A stretch of 64,000 bases of DNA, from assembly GCF_008831285.2 (NCBI RefSeq), contig NC_045146.1, positions 15,329,289-15,393,288 on the forward strand, given 5' to 3'. The stretch is from Nymphaea colorata. Its lineage: Eukaryota; Streptophyta; Magnoliopsida; Nymphaeales; Nymphaeaceae. The translations under genes and the position numbers were made by a program. Shown one piece after another: positions 1-10,394 of the stretch (its first letter is position 1; each line of letters opens with the position of its first letter). The notes under the pieces were generated by a model, which was not told where the DNA came from, made no database searches, and saw nothing but the letters and a program-made list of their open reading frames with translations.

Positions 1-21
1 CGATTTAAAGGAGCTGCTTAA

Positions 22-562
22 GTCAGAACTTTTTTGAAAAGTCAGGATTTTTTTGAAAGGTCAGAACTAATTGTAATTGTATGTCATTAGTACTCACTTG
101 ATCAAAAATTGTATGCTATTAGTATTAACTAATTACAATTGTATGCAATAAGTATTCACTTGACCAAAAATTGGATGTCATTAGTACTCACTATACCAAA
201 AAAATGTCATTAGTACTTTTAAAGGAAAAGACAAAACCAAATGGCACTTGACCAAAAATTATATGTTATTAATACTAACCATACCAAAAAGTTCAGAACT
301 AATTGCAATTGTATGTCATTAGTATTCACTTGACCAAAAATTGTATGTCATTAATACTCACTATACCAAAAAAATGTCATTAGTACTTTTGAAGGAAAAA
401 ACAAAACCAAATGGCAATTCTTTAGGAAAAGTCAGGACTTTTGTCTTTTCCTTCAAAAGTACTAATGAGATACAATTTTTGGTCAAGTGAGTATTAATGA
501 CATATAATTGCAATTAGTTTCAACCTTTCAAAAAAGTCATGACCTTTCAAGAGAGTCATGAC
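22..562. repeat. Foldback (MITE-like) repeat with long inverted arms
   Basis: The left part (22 to about 420) carries several direct repeats built from a GTCANNACT-TTTTGAAA motif, a TTGACCAAAAATTGTATGTCATT motif and a GTACTTTTGAAGGAAAA motif. From about 430 to 562 the same motifs recur in the same order on the opposite strand, ending in GAGAGTCATGAC, which mirrors the outer left end. This is the layout of a foldback or MITE-type element. I found no convincing target-site duplication and no coding capacity, so the superfamily is unknown. Confidence 0.7.
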
Positions 563-1299
563 CTAGATACAATCTGACTACACATGAGAGTTTGGCCTTG
601 AGCTTGTCAAACCTGGGTTTAGCTTGAAATGTTGCAACAGACTCTACAATTGAAAATGGGTTTGATTAGAGGAGATCTAAATCAGATTAGACTCTGTAAA
701 GCCTTTATTATATATAGCATCTATCTACTTACATGAGGGCATTTGAGAAAGGAAAAAAAAAACATTGTGTTATTGAAACACATATTCTATGAATATCGTA
801 ATTTTGTTTTAGAAAACACGCTTATATTATGGATGTTGTACCTAAATTCAGCACACAAATGCTAAACATAATGACACAACGTTCCCAAATTAAAACAAAA
901 ACGGTACTCTTAAAACATGTGTTTCAAGAACATGTATTTCAACCATGAATGCCCTCTTAGACAAGCTAAATTGATATCAATTATTGCGAAATACAGTGTT
1001 TTTCTATACGTACTTTGACCACATTAATAATCTTAATGAATTTTTACTGACACACATCGGCCTGTATTAATCTATATAGACATTTTAAATCAATTTGAAA
1101 TTCACAAAGAATATAAATCCTTATCCTAATTTGACCCAAATATCTGCCAGTACGATTCGGTATTACCAAATATTTGTTCTAAATGGATACTAGAACGCGA
1201 TTGCATGGTTAATTATCTGAATGAGTTTCCAAGAAAAGCTTGAACTGGTCTATACAAAAGAGGGAGAGAGAGATAACATTAACATAAGTTCAACAAAAA
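563..1299. other. Gene-free stretch
   Basis: AT-rich sequence with no ORF, splice-site pair or repeat that I can support. Confidence 0.5.
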
Positions 1300-1860
1300 A
1301 TTGAATTTGAAAAAAGATTACATCTACAAATCAGCTCTTAATTCTTGTATGAGGTTGAAGGTACTAGTATTTCCCCATAGGTTACTTAATTCTTGTATGA
1401 GGTTGAAGGTACTAGTATTTCCCCATAGGTTACTGGAAATTAACCAGATATCATACAAAATGGAGGAAGTCATGCGTTCAACTGAGACCGCCTCATTTCT
1501 ATAAATAATATCATTTCTAGAGTTTCAAATGACCCACCAAAACGTAAACAACCAAATTCTGCAAATGATGTGCCATTTCTTTTTGTTTCTCACTCTAACT
1601 TGTCCATGAATCAGGTCCGAAATTGTAGATATGTTTGTGACTTCGATGGGAGACATAAACCAGGTAAGCACATAAAGATCTTGAAACACTCGACACCACA
1701 CTAGATGAGTGGTAATTTCATCGGCATAGCAACATAGAGGGCATCTACTCGCAAAATGAAAACCAAATCTTTTAAGGTTATTTTGAGTATGTACGCGATC
1801 CGATCCAATCGAGAGAGAAAGAAGAAAAGCCATAATTCCAGTGGCGAAATGCACTCCTAT
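1300..1860 (-). pseudogene. LINE reverse-transcriptase zinc-binding (zf-RVT) remnant
   Basis: Read on the minus strand, 1854 to 1525 gives a 109-codon frame with the hallmarks of the zf-RVT domain found at the C-terminus of plant LINE ORF2. These are a DRVHTQNNLKRFG-type lead-in, then CPLCC, then TTHLVWC, then an aromatic KKWHIICRIWLFTFWWVI tail. It ends at a stop. A shifted frame continues the typical tail (RNDIIYRNEAV) towards 1340, so the copy is frameshifted. No RT or endonuclease domain lies upstream, so this is a dead 5'-truncated scrap. The domain call rests on the cysteine/histidine spacing and is inferred by eye. Confidence 0.7.
1337..1432. repeat. 48-bp tandem duplication
   Basis: The 48-bp unit beginning CTTAATTCTTGTATGAGG occurs twice head to tail (1337-1384 and 1385-1432) with no mismatch that I can see. 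It lies inside the LINE remnant. The unit is 16 codons long, so it lengthens the shifted frame without moving it. Identity between the copies points to a recent slip. Confidence 0.85.
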
Positions 1861-2121
1861 CTCTCTCTAGCCACGGTTTCGCTTTAGTCAAGCAACAGGA
1901 AGCGGTTCATAGAATCTTTTCTACCATTGTGAACAATCCGGGATACGGGAATTGTGCTTTCATAATATTTCAAATAATAGTTAACAATAAGCTAAATATA
2001 CGAGTGATGGTAGCTAGTACATTAATTTGCTAAAGAAATCCATAAAAAAATCTGATGAGGATGACCTAATAATGTCGTCTTCACCAGTCACCATATATAT
2101 ACCCTTGCCCCCCGTTTCCAT

Positions 2122-3933
2122 TCATATGCTCTCTATGAAATCCAGCATAACCTTCTGTGCTTTCTCATCTGCAATTTTTTTTTTTTTTACAGCAGATCAT
2201 TAGAGAAAGAAGTTGAAGAGGAAGAAAGAAAAGAAAAGAAAAGGCAGGGCAGGTGCTCACCGAGTCTAGGGACAGTGTGTCCCACGGGGTGACGAATGAT
2301 CTTCGGGTTCTCATAGCATTCCAGCAACACCTCTCCGTGTGGCCTCAGGAAGTCCGTCTCCCCTGATCAATCAAACATCATCCCCCACAAAACAAAATTC
2401 TTAAAAACATCACCATCAAAAGGTAAGAACACTTTTTCCACCATTTTTAAGCTCAAAAATTCTCATGATTCCCCCTTATAAAGAATTCCGCGTCTGGTAT
2501 TTGAATAGAATAATTAATATATAAATATACACAAATTATTTTACCAAAACCACGTGTATCAGCAGTATAAATAATAGGTCCGGCGAAAGAGAAACGTTTG
2601 GCCCATGTTGTGGAACGAGTGGCCGACTGCGGTCTAAAAAGGCAGCTTCCTCAAACACGCAAAGCCTTCACGTTTTCGTCCACCAACCAAAAGTGGCTGT
2701 CCCAACCCAAAAAGCGCGGTCACCACTCAACGGAAGGCTCTCTCCTCTCTCATATGAGATCTTTCTTTGTATATAATTACATTCCCTTTTTTTACTTTTT
2801 TTTTTTTTTTTTCAAGAGGAGAATCGAGGATCATGAATGAAGTTCTTTGTGTGTACCAAGAAAATGGATGGAAGGGCGGTCAATCTTTGTGGAGTAGGCG
2901 AGTTCCGCCACATCTGCCTTGGCAAACTTCGCCCCTGAGATGATCACCACGAACTGTATCTTGGGCACCTTCTTCAGGCAATACCCCTGCTCATCATCAT
3001 CAAACCCATAAATCATCACCTCTCGCCATTTTGATGCCATCATTAAAGAGAAAAAACAAGAAAACATATATATCGGATTCCAATTGACAGTGGTAATTTT
3101 CTGATGAACGTGTTGTTCCCCACATTCATAGATTCAACATGATATTTCCAATCAACAAAGGGAAGATAACGAAAAAGGTGGGTGCATAAAGTTTGGGCAT
3201 CGTCTTACCTTTGCTTGCAGGCCTGGCAGAGCAGCTGAGAGGATTGCACCCTGTTTGGTTGTAACAAGATCAAAAGACGAAACAAGAAAAATCATCAAAA
3301 TGGGATGGGAAAAGACATCTACCATCCCTTCATGGATTAGGAAAGAAAAGGGGAATTACCGAAGCATACGAAAGCAAAGACAATCGTAAAGATTCCTGAG
3401 GATTAGGAGCAGAACAGCAGAAGAAATGAAGGGAGGCAGGTGAAGAAGATACCTGAGAGAAACCCATGAACCCGTCAAAGGGCCCGTTCTCGACCATGAA
3501 GTCCTCTATGTAGGCAAGGCACTCGTCGAAATTCCTATACTCCGTAAATTTCTATCGAACCAAAAATAAAGAAAAGAGGAAAAAGTATGGAAGAACAAAA
3601 GTTAGTACTTCTCCATTGAAGAGGGAACAGGGGATGATGGATCCAACAGCACGATGTGCGACAAAGAGAAGAGAGAATACCGACCTCGTTGAATTGGAAC
3701 CATTCGTAGTAGGGAGGGGGGAAGATGTGCTCGACGTCGGATTTGCCTTCGGCAGGGAAGGGCGCGTCGAGGAAGACGAGATCGAACTTGTCCACGAGGC
3801 TATCGGGCCACTTATGGATCTGCTTATTCATGATGGCACCACTGGTTCGGAATCCATGGAGGCACAACACCCTCGGTTTCTTCTTCCCCTTTTTCTCCAC
3901 CACCACCTGCTCCTCCTGCCTCCCCACGTCCAT
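2122..3933 (-). CDS. FSH1-type serine hydrolase (alpha/beta hydrolase esterase), six exons
   Basis: Exons on the minus strand: 3933-3685, 3551-3453, 3250-3209, 2986-2857, 2362-2261 and 2168-2122. All junctions are GT-AG and the phases agree, giving about 222 aa, close to the usual size of the family. The N-terminal strand reads RVLCLHGFRTSG. The nucleophile elbow GFSQGA straddles the exon 2/3 junction and places the catalytic serine at about residue 115. The fifth exon gives ETDFLRPHGE (likely acid near D177) and HPVGHTVPRL (catalytic His near 202). Homologues are alpha/beta-fold carboxyl-ester hydrolases related to yeast FSH1 and human OVCA2; many plant copies are mislabelled dihydrofolate reductase-like. 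No signal peptide is visible, so it is probably cytosolic. The natural substrate is unknown. The start at 3933 is the first ATG before the conserved core. Confidence 0.9.
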
Positions 3934-4107
3934 CTCTCTCAGAAATGAACGCAGAGACTACACAACACCCGCGCCTGCTTTCTGGCGGGTGCCTTGCTCT
4001 GGCTGAGACCCTTCCTTCTCTTCTCGCTGCTAGCCAATCCCCTTCTTTTCCGCCCCGACTCTTTCTGAGGATTTGCATGTGTATAGACCACATCCTTCCT
4101 TCGTCGC

Positions 4108-4114
4108 TATATAA
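4108..4114 (-). promoter_or_regulatory. TATA box of the serine hydrolase gene
   Basis: TTATATA on the minus strand lies about 175 bp upstream of the start codon at 3933. That leaves room for a roughly 150-nt 5' leader. Position and sequence only. Confidence 0.5.
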
Positions 4115-4199
4115 GCGGACTCCGGGGGTCAGCACCCGCGTCTTCGTCCCTTTTTCCCTTCTGTACCCTCATCTGCGTGTCTAAACTTTCCCTCTTTCC

Positions 4200-4690
4200 A
4201 TGTTACATAATGTTGTGATCACATAAATGCTTTATAAATTTATACTGTGCACAGGACTTATATTTATTTATTCATTAGTTCAAATGTTTATATAATATTA
4301 TTTTTTCATGAGCGCGCATCATGAAAAGCCGAGTTTCTTCAGTAGATCAACTTCTCATGTTCCCCAGTAAATAAACAACGGCCACAGGTGGACAGCAAGA
4401 GGGACAAAAATTGGACCGTTAATGAATTAAAAATATATCTTCTGAAGTCTCTTCTCAAGACCATCTGGAAAGAGGGTGGTAGGCGCTTTCAAAATTGATT
4501 CAAGCATAGGGTCAATTACTTGGTATAGAAAAGGACCCTCGATAGCAAACGGTATCAGACAAGATTTCTTTAAAATTTATAAATGCAGAACCATTTTTGG
4601 GGTCAACACGTCTCCTTGTCAACCGTCGTCTCCTCAACAACATCGATAAAGTTATGTATATAGTTGGGTTTTTTTTTTTTTTTTTCGGTG
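4200..4690. other. Gene-free upstream spacer
   Basis: AT-rich sequence ending in a T run near 4671-4685. No gene is seen. Confidence 0.5.
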
Positions 4691-4892
4691 GCAGCTATAC
4701 TTTAACCATTCATTCCTTTCATAGCACAAAAGATTGATGCCATAAGAATTTGAAAGTAGCCGCTATATTTTAACCATTCATTCATTTCATAGCACAAAAA
4801 ATTGATGCTATAAGAATTTGAAAGTGGCCGCTATATTTTAACCATTCATTTCTTTCATAACACAAAAGATTGATGCCATAAGAATTTGAAAG
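4691..4892. repeat. Three-copy 68-bp tandem repeat
   Basis: Units start at 4691, 4759 and 4827 with GC(A/C)GCTATA(C/T)TTTAACCA and end with AAGAATTTGAAAG. The spacing is exactly 68 bp both times, with only scattered substitutions between units. Confidence 0.9.
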
Positions 4893-5039
4893 GAAGACTT
4901 CAACCCAATCCATGGAGCCAACGTACTCGAGAATAAAATTCTTTTTACTTCCTTACCAATTCAGAAAGGTTCCAATGTGAATTTTCAAGTGATGCTTGTG
5001 TCGGTTCTTTGGCTTATTTGGGAAACAGAGAATATTAGG

Positions 5040-5150
5040 TAGGAGCATGCTGTCCAACATTTCTGCAAGCCGTGATTAGGTTCGAACACATGATCAACCA
5101 CCTGCTAGCTAACCAGAGCCCTTGTCAGTTGTGCTAACTCACAAGTGGAA
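5040..5150 (-). mobile_element. SINE-like element, copy 1
   Basis: On the minus strand there is a tRNA-like A-box region (GAGTTAGCACAACTGAC at about 5143-5127). A B-box (GTTCGAACC, 5087-5079) follows at normal spacing. This is the internal pol III promoter layout of tRNA-derived SINEs. A second copy lies near 6700-6790. No target duplication was identified. Confidence 0.45.
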
Positions 5151-5459
5151 TTGTAGAGATATTAGATTAAACATCTTTATTTCTTTTTATATTTGTATAT
5201 GAACGTAAATTATGTATGTATATGTATTATGATCGGCTGGTCCCAAGGTTGTAAGTCGCACGTGATGACGCCATGAAAGGTTGTCTTAATTTCAATATGT
5301 TAATGATTCTACACATGCAATCTGTTATTCAAGAAATATTCACATCCAAACGTTGAATACAACAAGCCTCCCGGTTTACCTATAATTTATTTTTTAAAAA
5401 AATCATATTTTGCAATTTCCTAATAAAAGGCACAATTTTGATTAAAAAATCTTTTAGAA

Positions 5460-6063
5460 AAAGGAACTCGAACTCGGCTTGAGCTCGACTCGAGTTTGAT
5501 TTCATTAGCTCGAGCTCGACTTAGCTTGAGTTCTTAAAACTCGAACTGATTCAACTCGAGCCGAAGATTGGCTTGAGCCAAGAGCGGAGCGAGAATTTTT
5601 TTCATGGGCGGGTCAAACGGTCCAACAAACTTATCCGAGTAGGGCTAAACTAAACCCGAATCCAAAAAATACATTAAGCAACTAAATTTTTTTAATGTAT
5701 TTTTTTTTTCAATTAGCTGCGGTGGGACCATGGCCTAAGTGGCCCCCCCTCTCTCGCCTCTTGGTTCAGCCGAGCTAAGCATTTCATTAAAAAATGATTT
5801 TTTAAAGAAAAGGGCAGTATATAGACTTGAACATAAAGCCTCTCACATACCAGTCACGTGCAATTTACTTTTTTTGATAATTTTATAAGATGTATTTTAT
5901 ATATTTTCTTTCTCAAGCTTAACTAAGTTTAACCGAGTTGAGCCCACTTAACTCTAGCTTGGCTCGTTTAGGTTGTTGAGTTCATTTCTTAACTCGAACT
6001 CGACTCATTTATTGAGTGAGTTTGAGTCGAGTTCGAGTTAGCTCGACTCGTTGAACGGCCCTA
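5460..6063. mobile_element. hAT-type MITE, 5'-truncated copy with nested insertion
   Basis: This sequence is rich in CTCGAGCTCGAACTCG motifs and matches the complete copy at 15871-16394 segment by segment. It shares the GAAGATTGGCTTGAGC segment, CATTTCATTAAAAAA, CTTTCTCAAGCTTAAC and the 3' end TTGAACGGCCCTA. The 5' terminal inverted repeat is missing. Relative to the other copy it carries an insertion at 5578-5764. It has no coding capacity. Confidence 0.75.
5578..5764. mobile_element. Nested small inverted-repeat element
   Basis: This block is absent from the sister element at 15871-16394. It begins CCAAGAGCGGAGCGAG and ends with sequence whose reverse complement is CCAAGAGGCGAGAGAGG, an imperfect inverted repeat. 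The GCGGAGCGAGAATTTTTT start resembles a widespread class of plant MITEs that begin GGGGCGGAGCCAG. About 187 bp, non-coding. Confidence 0.6.
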
Positions 6064-6128
6064 CCCTTCATAATGGTAAAATGTGATATGGGAAAAAATA
6101 AACTGCCATATGAAATAGCAAAAATAGC

Positions 6129-6456
6129 TTTAAAGAGTTGCATAGCATGATTGGTTGAGCTAGATGCATGTGAAAAGGTAGATTTCTAATTTCATTGTTT
6201 GTGTCTGCCATAGTATAGCAATACTTAAGTTGAGAGGTGACCGCTACCATCATTGACCCCGATGCAACTCACTATCATCATCATTAACGCCGATTTAAAG
6301 AGTTGCATAACATGATTGGTTGAGCTAGATGTATGTGAAAAGGTAGATTTCTAATTTCATTATTTGTGTCTTAAATAGTATGGCAATACTTAAGTTGAGA
6401 GGTAACCGCTACCATCATTGACACCGATGCAACTCACTATCATCATTAACGCCGAT
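6129..6456. repeat. 165-bp tandem duplication
   Basis: Two units start with TTTAAAGAGTTGCATA(G/A)CATG at 6129 and 6294 and both end near ATCATTAACGCCGAT. About ten substitutions and one CAT length change separate them. No function is apparent. Confidence 0.85.
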
Positions 6457-6699
6457 GCAGTCTACGACTCCAAAGGTATGAGGGGAGGGGGAAAGGGCGT
6501 TTTAAGGCCCCTTTTATTGCGTGATGAGTTATTAACCTCCTGTTCACTCAAAAAAAAATACGAACAAGATAAGCTAAACCATCGAAATTTCCCTAAGAAT
6601 TGTCACAAGGACAAAATTGTTCCCAAAAACCATCAAACCTTATGCGGAAAAAGCAGTCCAAAGGCCATTAATTACATATGATAATTCACCGAACTGTAT

Positions 6700-6790
6700 A
6701 TACGAAGCGAGGGTTAGGTTTGAGCACATGATCAGCCACCTGTTAGCTGGAGACCTTGGTAGTTGTGCTAACTCATTACTTGAATTGTGG
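6700..6790 (-). mobile_element. SINE-like element, copy 2
   Basis: Minus-strand A-box region (GAGTTAGCACAACTACC) and a degenerate B-box (GCTCAAACC). It is clearly related to 5040-5150. Flanking sequence to the right of both copies is also shared (GATCGGCTGG...GTAAGTCGCACG near 5233 and 7060; CATATTTTGCAATTTCC near 5404 and 7504). A larger repeat or segmental duplication may therefore include the SINE-like part. Confidence 0.4.
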
Positions 6791-7040
6791 AAATATTATA
6801 TTAAACATCATTAGTCCTTTTTATATTTGTATATGCATGCACACACGCAAATACTTTTCAAATGATATTGTGAAATATTATATTAAACATCTTTAGTTCT
6901 TTTATGTTTGTATATGTAGGAACAAACACAAATACTTTTCAAATGACTATGTATGTATATATTGTGAAATATTATATTAAACATCTTTAGTTCTTTTATA
7001 TTTGTATATGCATGCAAACACACAAATACTTTTCAAATGG
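6784..7040. repeat. Three-copy 83-94 bp tandem repeat
   Basis: Units starting ATTGTG(G)AAATATTATATTAAAC occur at 6784, 6867 and 6961, each ending near AATACTTTTCAAATG. The corresponding place in the copy near 5160 has a single unit, so the expansion happened in this copy only. Confidence 0.75.
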
Positions 7041-7489
7041 CAAATTATGTATACATCGTGATCGGCTGGGGTCCCAAGTTTGTAAGTCGCACGAGATGAC
7101 GTTACGAAGGTTGTCTTAATTTGAATAAACGCATGAGATTTTCTTCACGACTGTTCTTATGTCGTTCGCCTTCGCCATTGATGAGCCCTTTGAATGGTAA
7201 TCCATCTTGGCTCCAAAGAACTCATGAGCGATGAGTTGAGGAATTAGTTTAATGAGTAGTCATTAGGTTAAGGGGGAGAACAAAGCAATGGCATCATCGT
7301 GGCAGGAGGCGGCAAAATTGTGGACGACGTTAAGCCAAGAAGATCTCTTTATCTTCTCTCGTGATGCTCATTGCGTGCCAACATCCTTGCTTATATGGAC
7401 CTTAATAATCAATACCCATATCATCTATCATTCAATCAATGAAGATTCACAACCAAACGTTGCATACAAGCCTACCTTTCCACTATAAT

Positions 7490-8446
7490 TTTTTTTAAAA
7501 AGTCATATTTTGCAATTTCCACGTAAAAGTCACAATTTGGTTAGCAAAAAACTGCGAAATAACTACTTGAAATGCGTTTCTGTTTAACTCGAGAAATGAA
7601 AAATATTACTAAAGTGATAGACGTAATAATTTGGTGAGTGAGAGTAATGTGGATATTTTGATCAACGTCGGTTTCTTACTACTAATTTTTGAAAGGACGT
7701 ATCGGCACACAAAACTTCCATGTCATTTATTTACTTGCTATATATAGATATCTATCCGTATATTGATATGCGAACTTCAAAATTGCTCGCCTTTACTTAA
7801 ATGAAAAATTTATAAATAAATGATAGAAGAATAATGCTAACTTTGAAGGAGGACCGTATCCACTAAGTCTCCTTCTAGCTATCTTAAGCTATTGTCATAA
7901 CAAATTTATTCGAAATGTGAAATTAAATATTAACTAGTTTCTTATCAAACACACTCCTATTCATTTTATTCTCTTAGCTATCTGTTGCCTAATGGGTCAA
8001 TCTCTGTGAAAACAACAACAGTAACAACCTGATTTGATATCCCAACTAAACTAAACCTGATTATTTCAGTCTCAACCAGTCTAGGTCCCATGTGTGTGTG
8101 TGTGCAACACAGTGTTTCAAGCCGGTTGAAGATAATGGCATAATGTCAAGTAAGTCTTTCATATATATGGGGAAGAAAAGGAAGAAGACAAGGCATGCTT
8201 TGTTGGAATAATATATCTGCCCACTGTCTTAATCCTCCTGAAAAATAAAATGAGGAAAAAAATAAAGAAATAAAGTAAAGAAAAAGAAAAGATCCCAGGA
8301 CTACAGCATCAATAAGTCAAATTTTCTAACTTGGCCACAGCAAGGTTCTACTCCATACAGCTCACACAAATTCGATTTGGCCTTTTCCCACATGATCACA
8401 GCTACAAATAAGGCCTCCAGGAGGAGGAAGAACACCATTAATTTCA
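7490..8446. other. Gene-free stretch
   Basis: AT-rich with a short GT run near 8093-8104. Presumably it is upstream sequence for the exon at 8447. No TATA box could be placed confidently. Confidence 0.4.
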
Positions 8447-8533
8447 ATGTCGCCCATGGAAGAAACCAGGCTGCTCCTCTTCTTCCTGGTCTCTGCTTCT
8501 GTCCTCCATGGGGCTTCAAGTAAAGCGCCAAAG
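8447..8533 (+). CDS. First exon of a possible small secreted protein (signal peptide only)
   Basis: From ATG 8447 (or the in-frame ATG at 8456) this reads 29 codons: a short charged start (MSPMEETR), a hydrophobic core (LLLFFLVSASVLHG) and a cleavage-like ASSKAPK. It then meets a strong donor, AAG|GTACGTAT. This is a good N-terminal secretion signal followed by an intron. I could not find the downstream exon. One AG at 10267 would add only DPKTL before a stop, and a hAT MITE and the 143-bp array lie downstream. Many plant peptide hormones and cysteine-rich peptides begin like this, but no family can be assigned. Confidence 0.35.
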
Positions 8534-8846
8534 GTACGTATACTTGATATGATACTCCATGATTACCATAATACTAGAACTATGAATTTAGAAACCTGTA
8601 GATAATATTATTTTAACATGTACATAACTATTTACAAAGAACAAACAAATAGATACTAAAATAATATTGTTTTAACATATACATAACTATTTACAAAGAA
8701 CAAAAAAAATAGGTTAAATAAATAGTCAAAACAAATGGTTCAGGAAAAGTTACTAGGGCGAAATCACCAATTTCTGGACCCACTCGTAGAAACCCCTTGA
8801 ACCTGTGCGATTGAGTCATTTTCCCCACTTTACAAGCGAAAATCAG

Positions 8847-9185
8847 TAAGGCTGGACATCGGGCAAGACCAGCCCAACGCCCCAGACCTGGGACCGAACC
8901 CCGCCTGACACCTAAAACCCGAGCCCAATGTCTATATAAAATATATATTAATATAAAATATTTTATAAATATAATTAATCATAATAAAATATTATAATTA
9001 TATATAAAAATCAACAAAAATATATAATAAAAAATCTTATTGGGCCGAACCGGGCTTAGTGGAGCCCACCCTAGCCGATCCCATAGCTTATCAGGCCAGG
9101 CAGGTGCCTTTTTCTCGAACCAGAGCTGGGCTTGAGTTGGGCCGAGTATCAGATTCCCATCGGGTACTCAACCCGCCCAACCTTA
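8847..9185. mobile_element. hAT-type MITE with near-perfect 8-bp target duplication
   Basis: The 339-bp element has terminal inverted repeats TAAGGCTGGACATCGGG and TAAGGTTGGGCGGGT (right end as reverse complement). Flanks are AAAATCAG (8839-8846) and AAAATCAA (9186-9193), a 7/8 match, as expected for a hAT target duplication. The centre (8940-9030) is almost pure A/T. It has no ORF of its own. Confidence 0.8.
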
Positions 9186-9193
9186 AAAATCAA

Positions 9194-10394
9194 GTGCAAA
9201 TGTTGATCGGCTTGAAATTAGATGTACATTTTATAACCGAGCCCAATGCAAGTCCAGTGTCTGATTGGGATCGACTCAGCAGGGATTGTCCGACAAAATT
9301 TGATACGAAAATTTCTGATCTTATGGTACCAGATCAGAATTCCATTTTCAAAAATGGTATCCAATTTCGAATTTGAATAAGAATCCAGCGAAGCATGGTC
9401 AGAAAATATGGATCTGATCTGAGTCGGAACTTTTAATTTGGACCCCCGTTTGATACAAACATTTTCTTTCGTGTCATTGTTTTTCTTTTCTCCTTCAAAC
9501 AAATATCATGCATGCATCCAAGAAAAGAAAGCTGATAAATAATATTTGGGACGCCAATTGCAAATGTTCATCCCACTTTCGTTTTAATTTGCATTCTCAT
9601 AAAAAAAAAAAACAGGACCCATTCAAAGGCCGGACTAAGACAAATTTACAGGATTCATAGTTTTACTTAACCCAATATCTCCCTCTTGCATCTATATTCA
9701 CATGCACCAACGCGTCAAATGTATATCAAAAGCAGCAAGTTGGTGTTCATGCTCACTGATCCACCTTCTTGTAGGATGACACCCTTCTTCAATCTCAATC
9801 TTCTTGGTTTTACACGAACTTTTTAGAATATGATGCAAACTTTTGTTTCTATAAATGCATGAAATAAATGGGCCATTGATGTTCTTCTTTTGTTTGCTTT
9901 AATGCCATGTAGTTATGACATGATGAATTGAGGTGGTCGTAAGGAGTTTTTTGTTTTTTAATGTCTTTTAATGTCATGCATCTAATGGCCATTAGTATGG
10001 AGGTTATAAATATATGCTTTGGTATTTGTGTCAAAGTGTACCAAGGAATGGTCTTGGGTTGTGCATAACATAATAATGTGGTGTGTTTTCCTTCTCTAAT
10101 GAAAAGTTTTTTTTTTGTTGAAGTTAATATTATGCCCATCAACCCATTTTTTACTGTTACATGCTTGTGAGAGAAAACCAGTAGGCATGAAGTGCTCTCC
10201 TCTCTTTGTTTTCCAACTTCATAGGTAATGTTGGATTCTTAATCAGGATGTGCCCATGGCATTGCAGGACCCAAAAACACTATAATGAGCTTCCACATCT
10301 CTTTTGAGGGGTAATCTCTGGGATTAAGGAGATGAACAAGGAAGAAAAATACAGAAGCAAGGAGAGAAGAAAAGGTGCAGCTATCAGTCGAGGG
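9194..10394. other. Gene-free stretch before the 143-bp array
   Basis: The first part (to about 9450) contains GC-rich GGCTTGA/GAGCCCAATG motifs like the neighbouring MITE and may be an older related copy. The rest is AT-rich. The only splice-like signal I noted is GCATTGCAG at about 10260-10268. Confidence 0.4.

Noticed and set aside
8301-8531. 76-codon minus-strand frame with a hydrophobic segment
   Set aside because: It begins at TTG, not ATG, and is the antisense of the plus-strand signal-peptide exon, whose hydrophobic codons mirror it.
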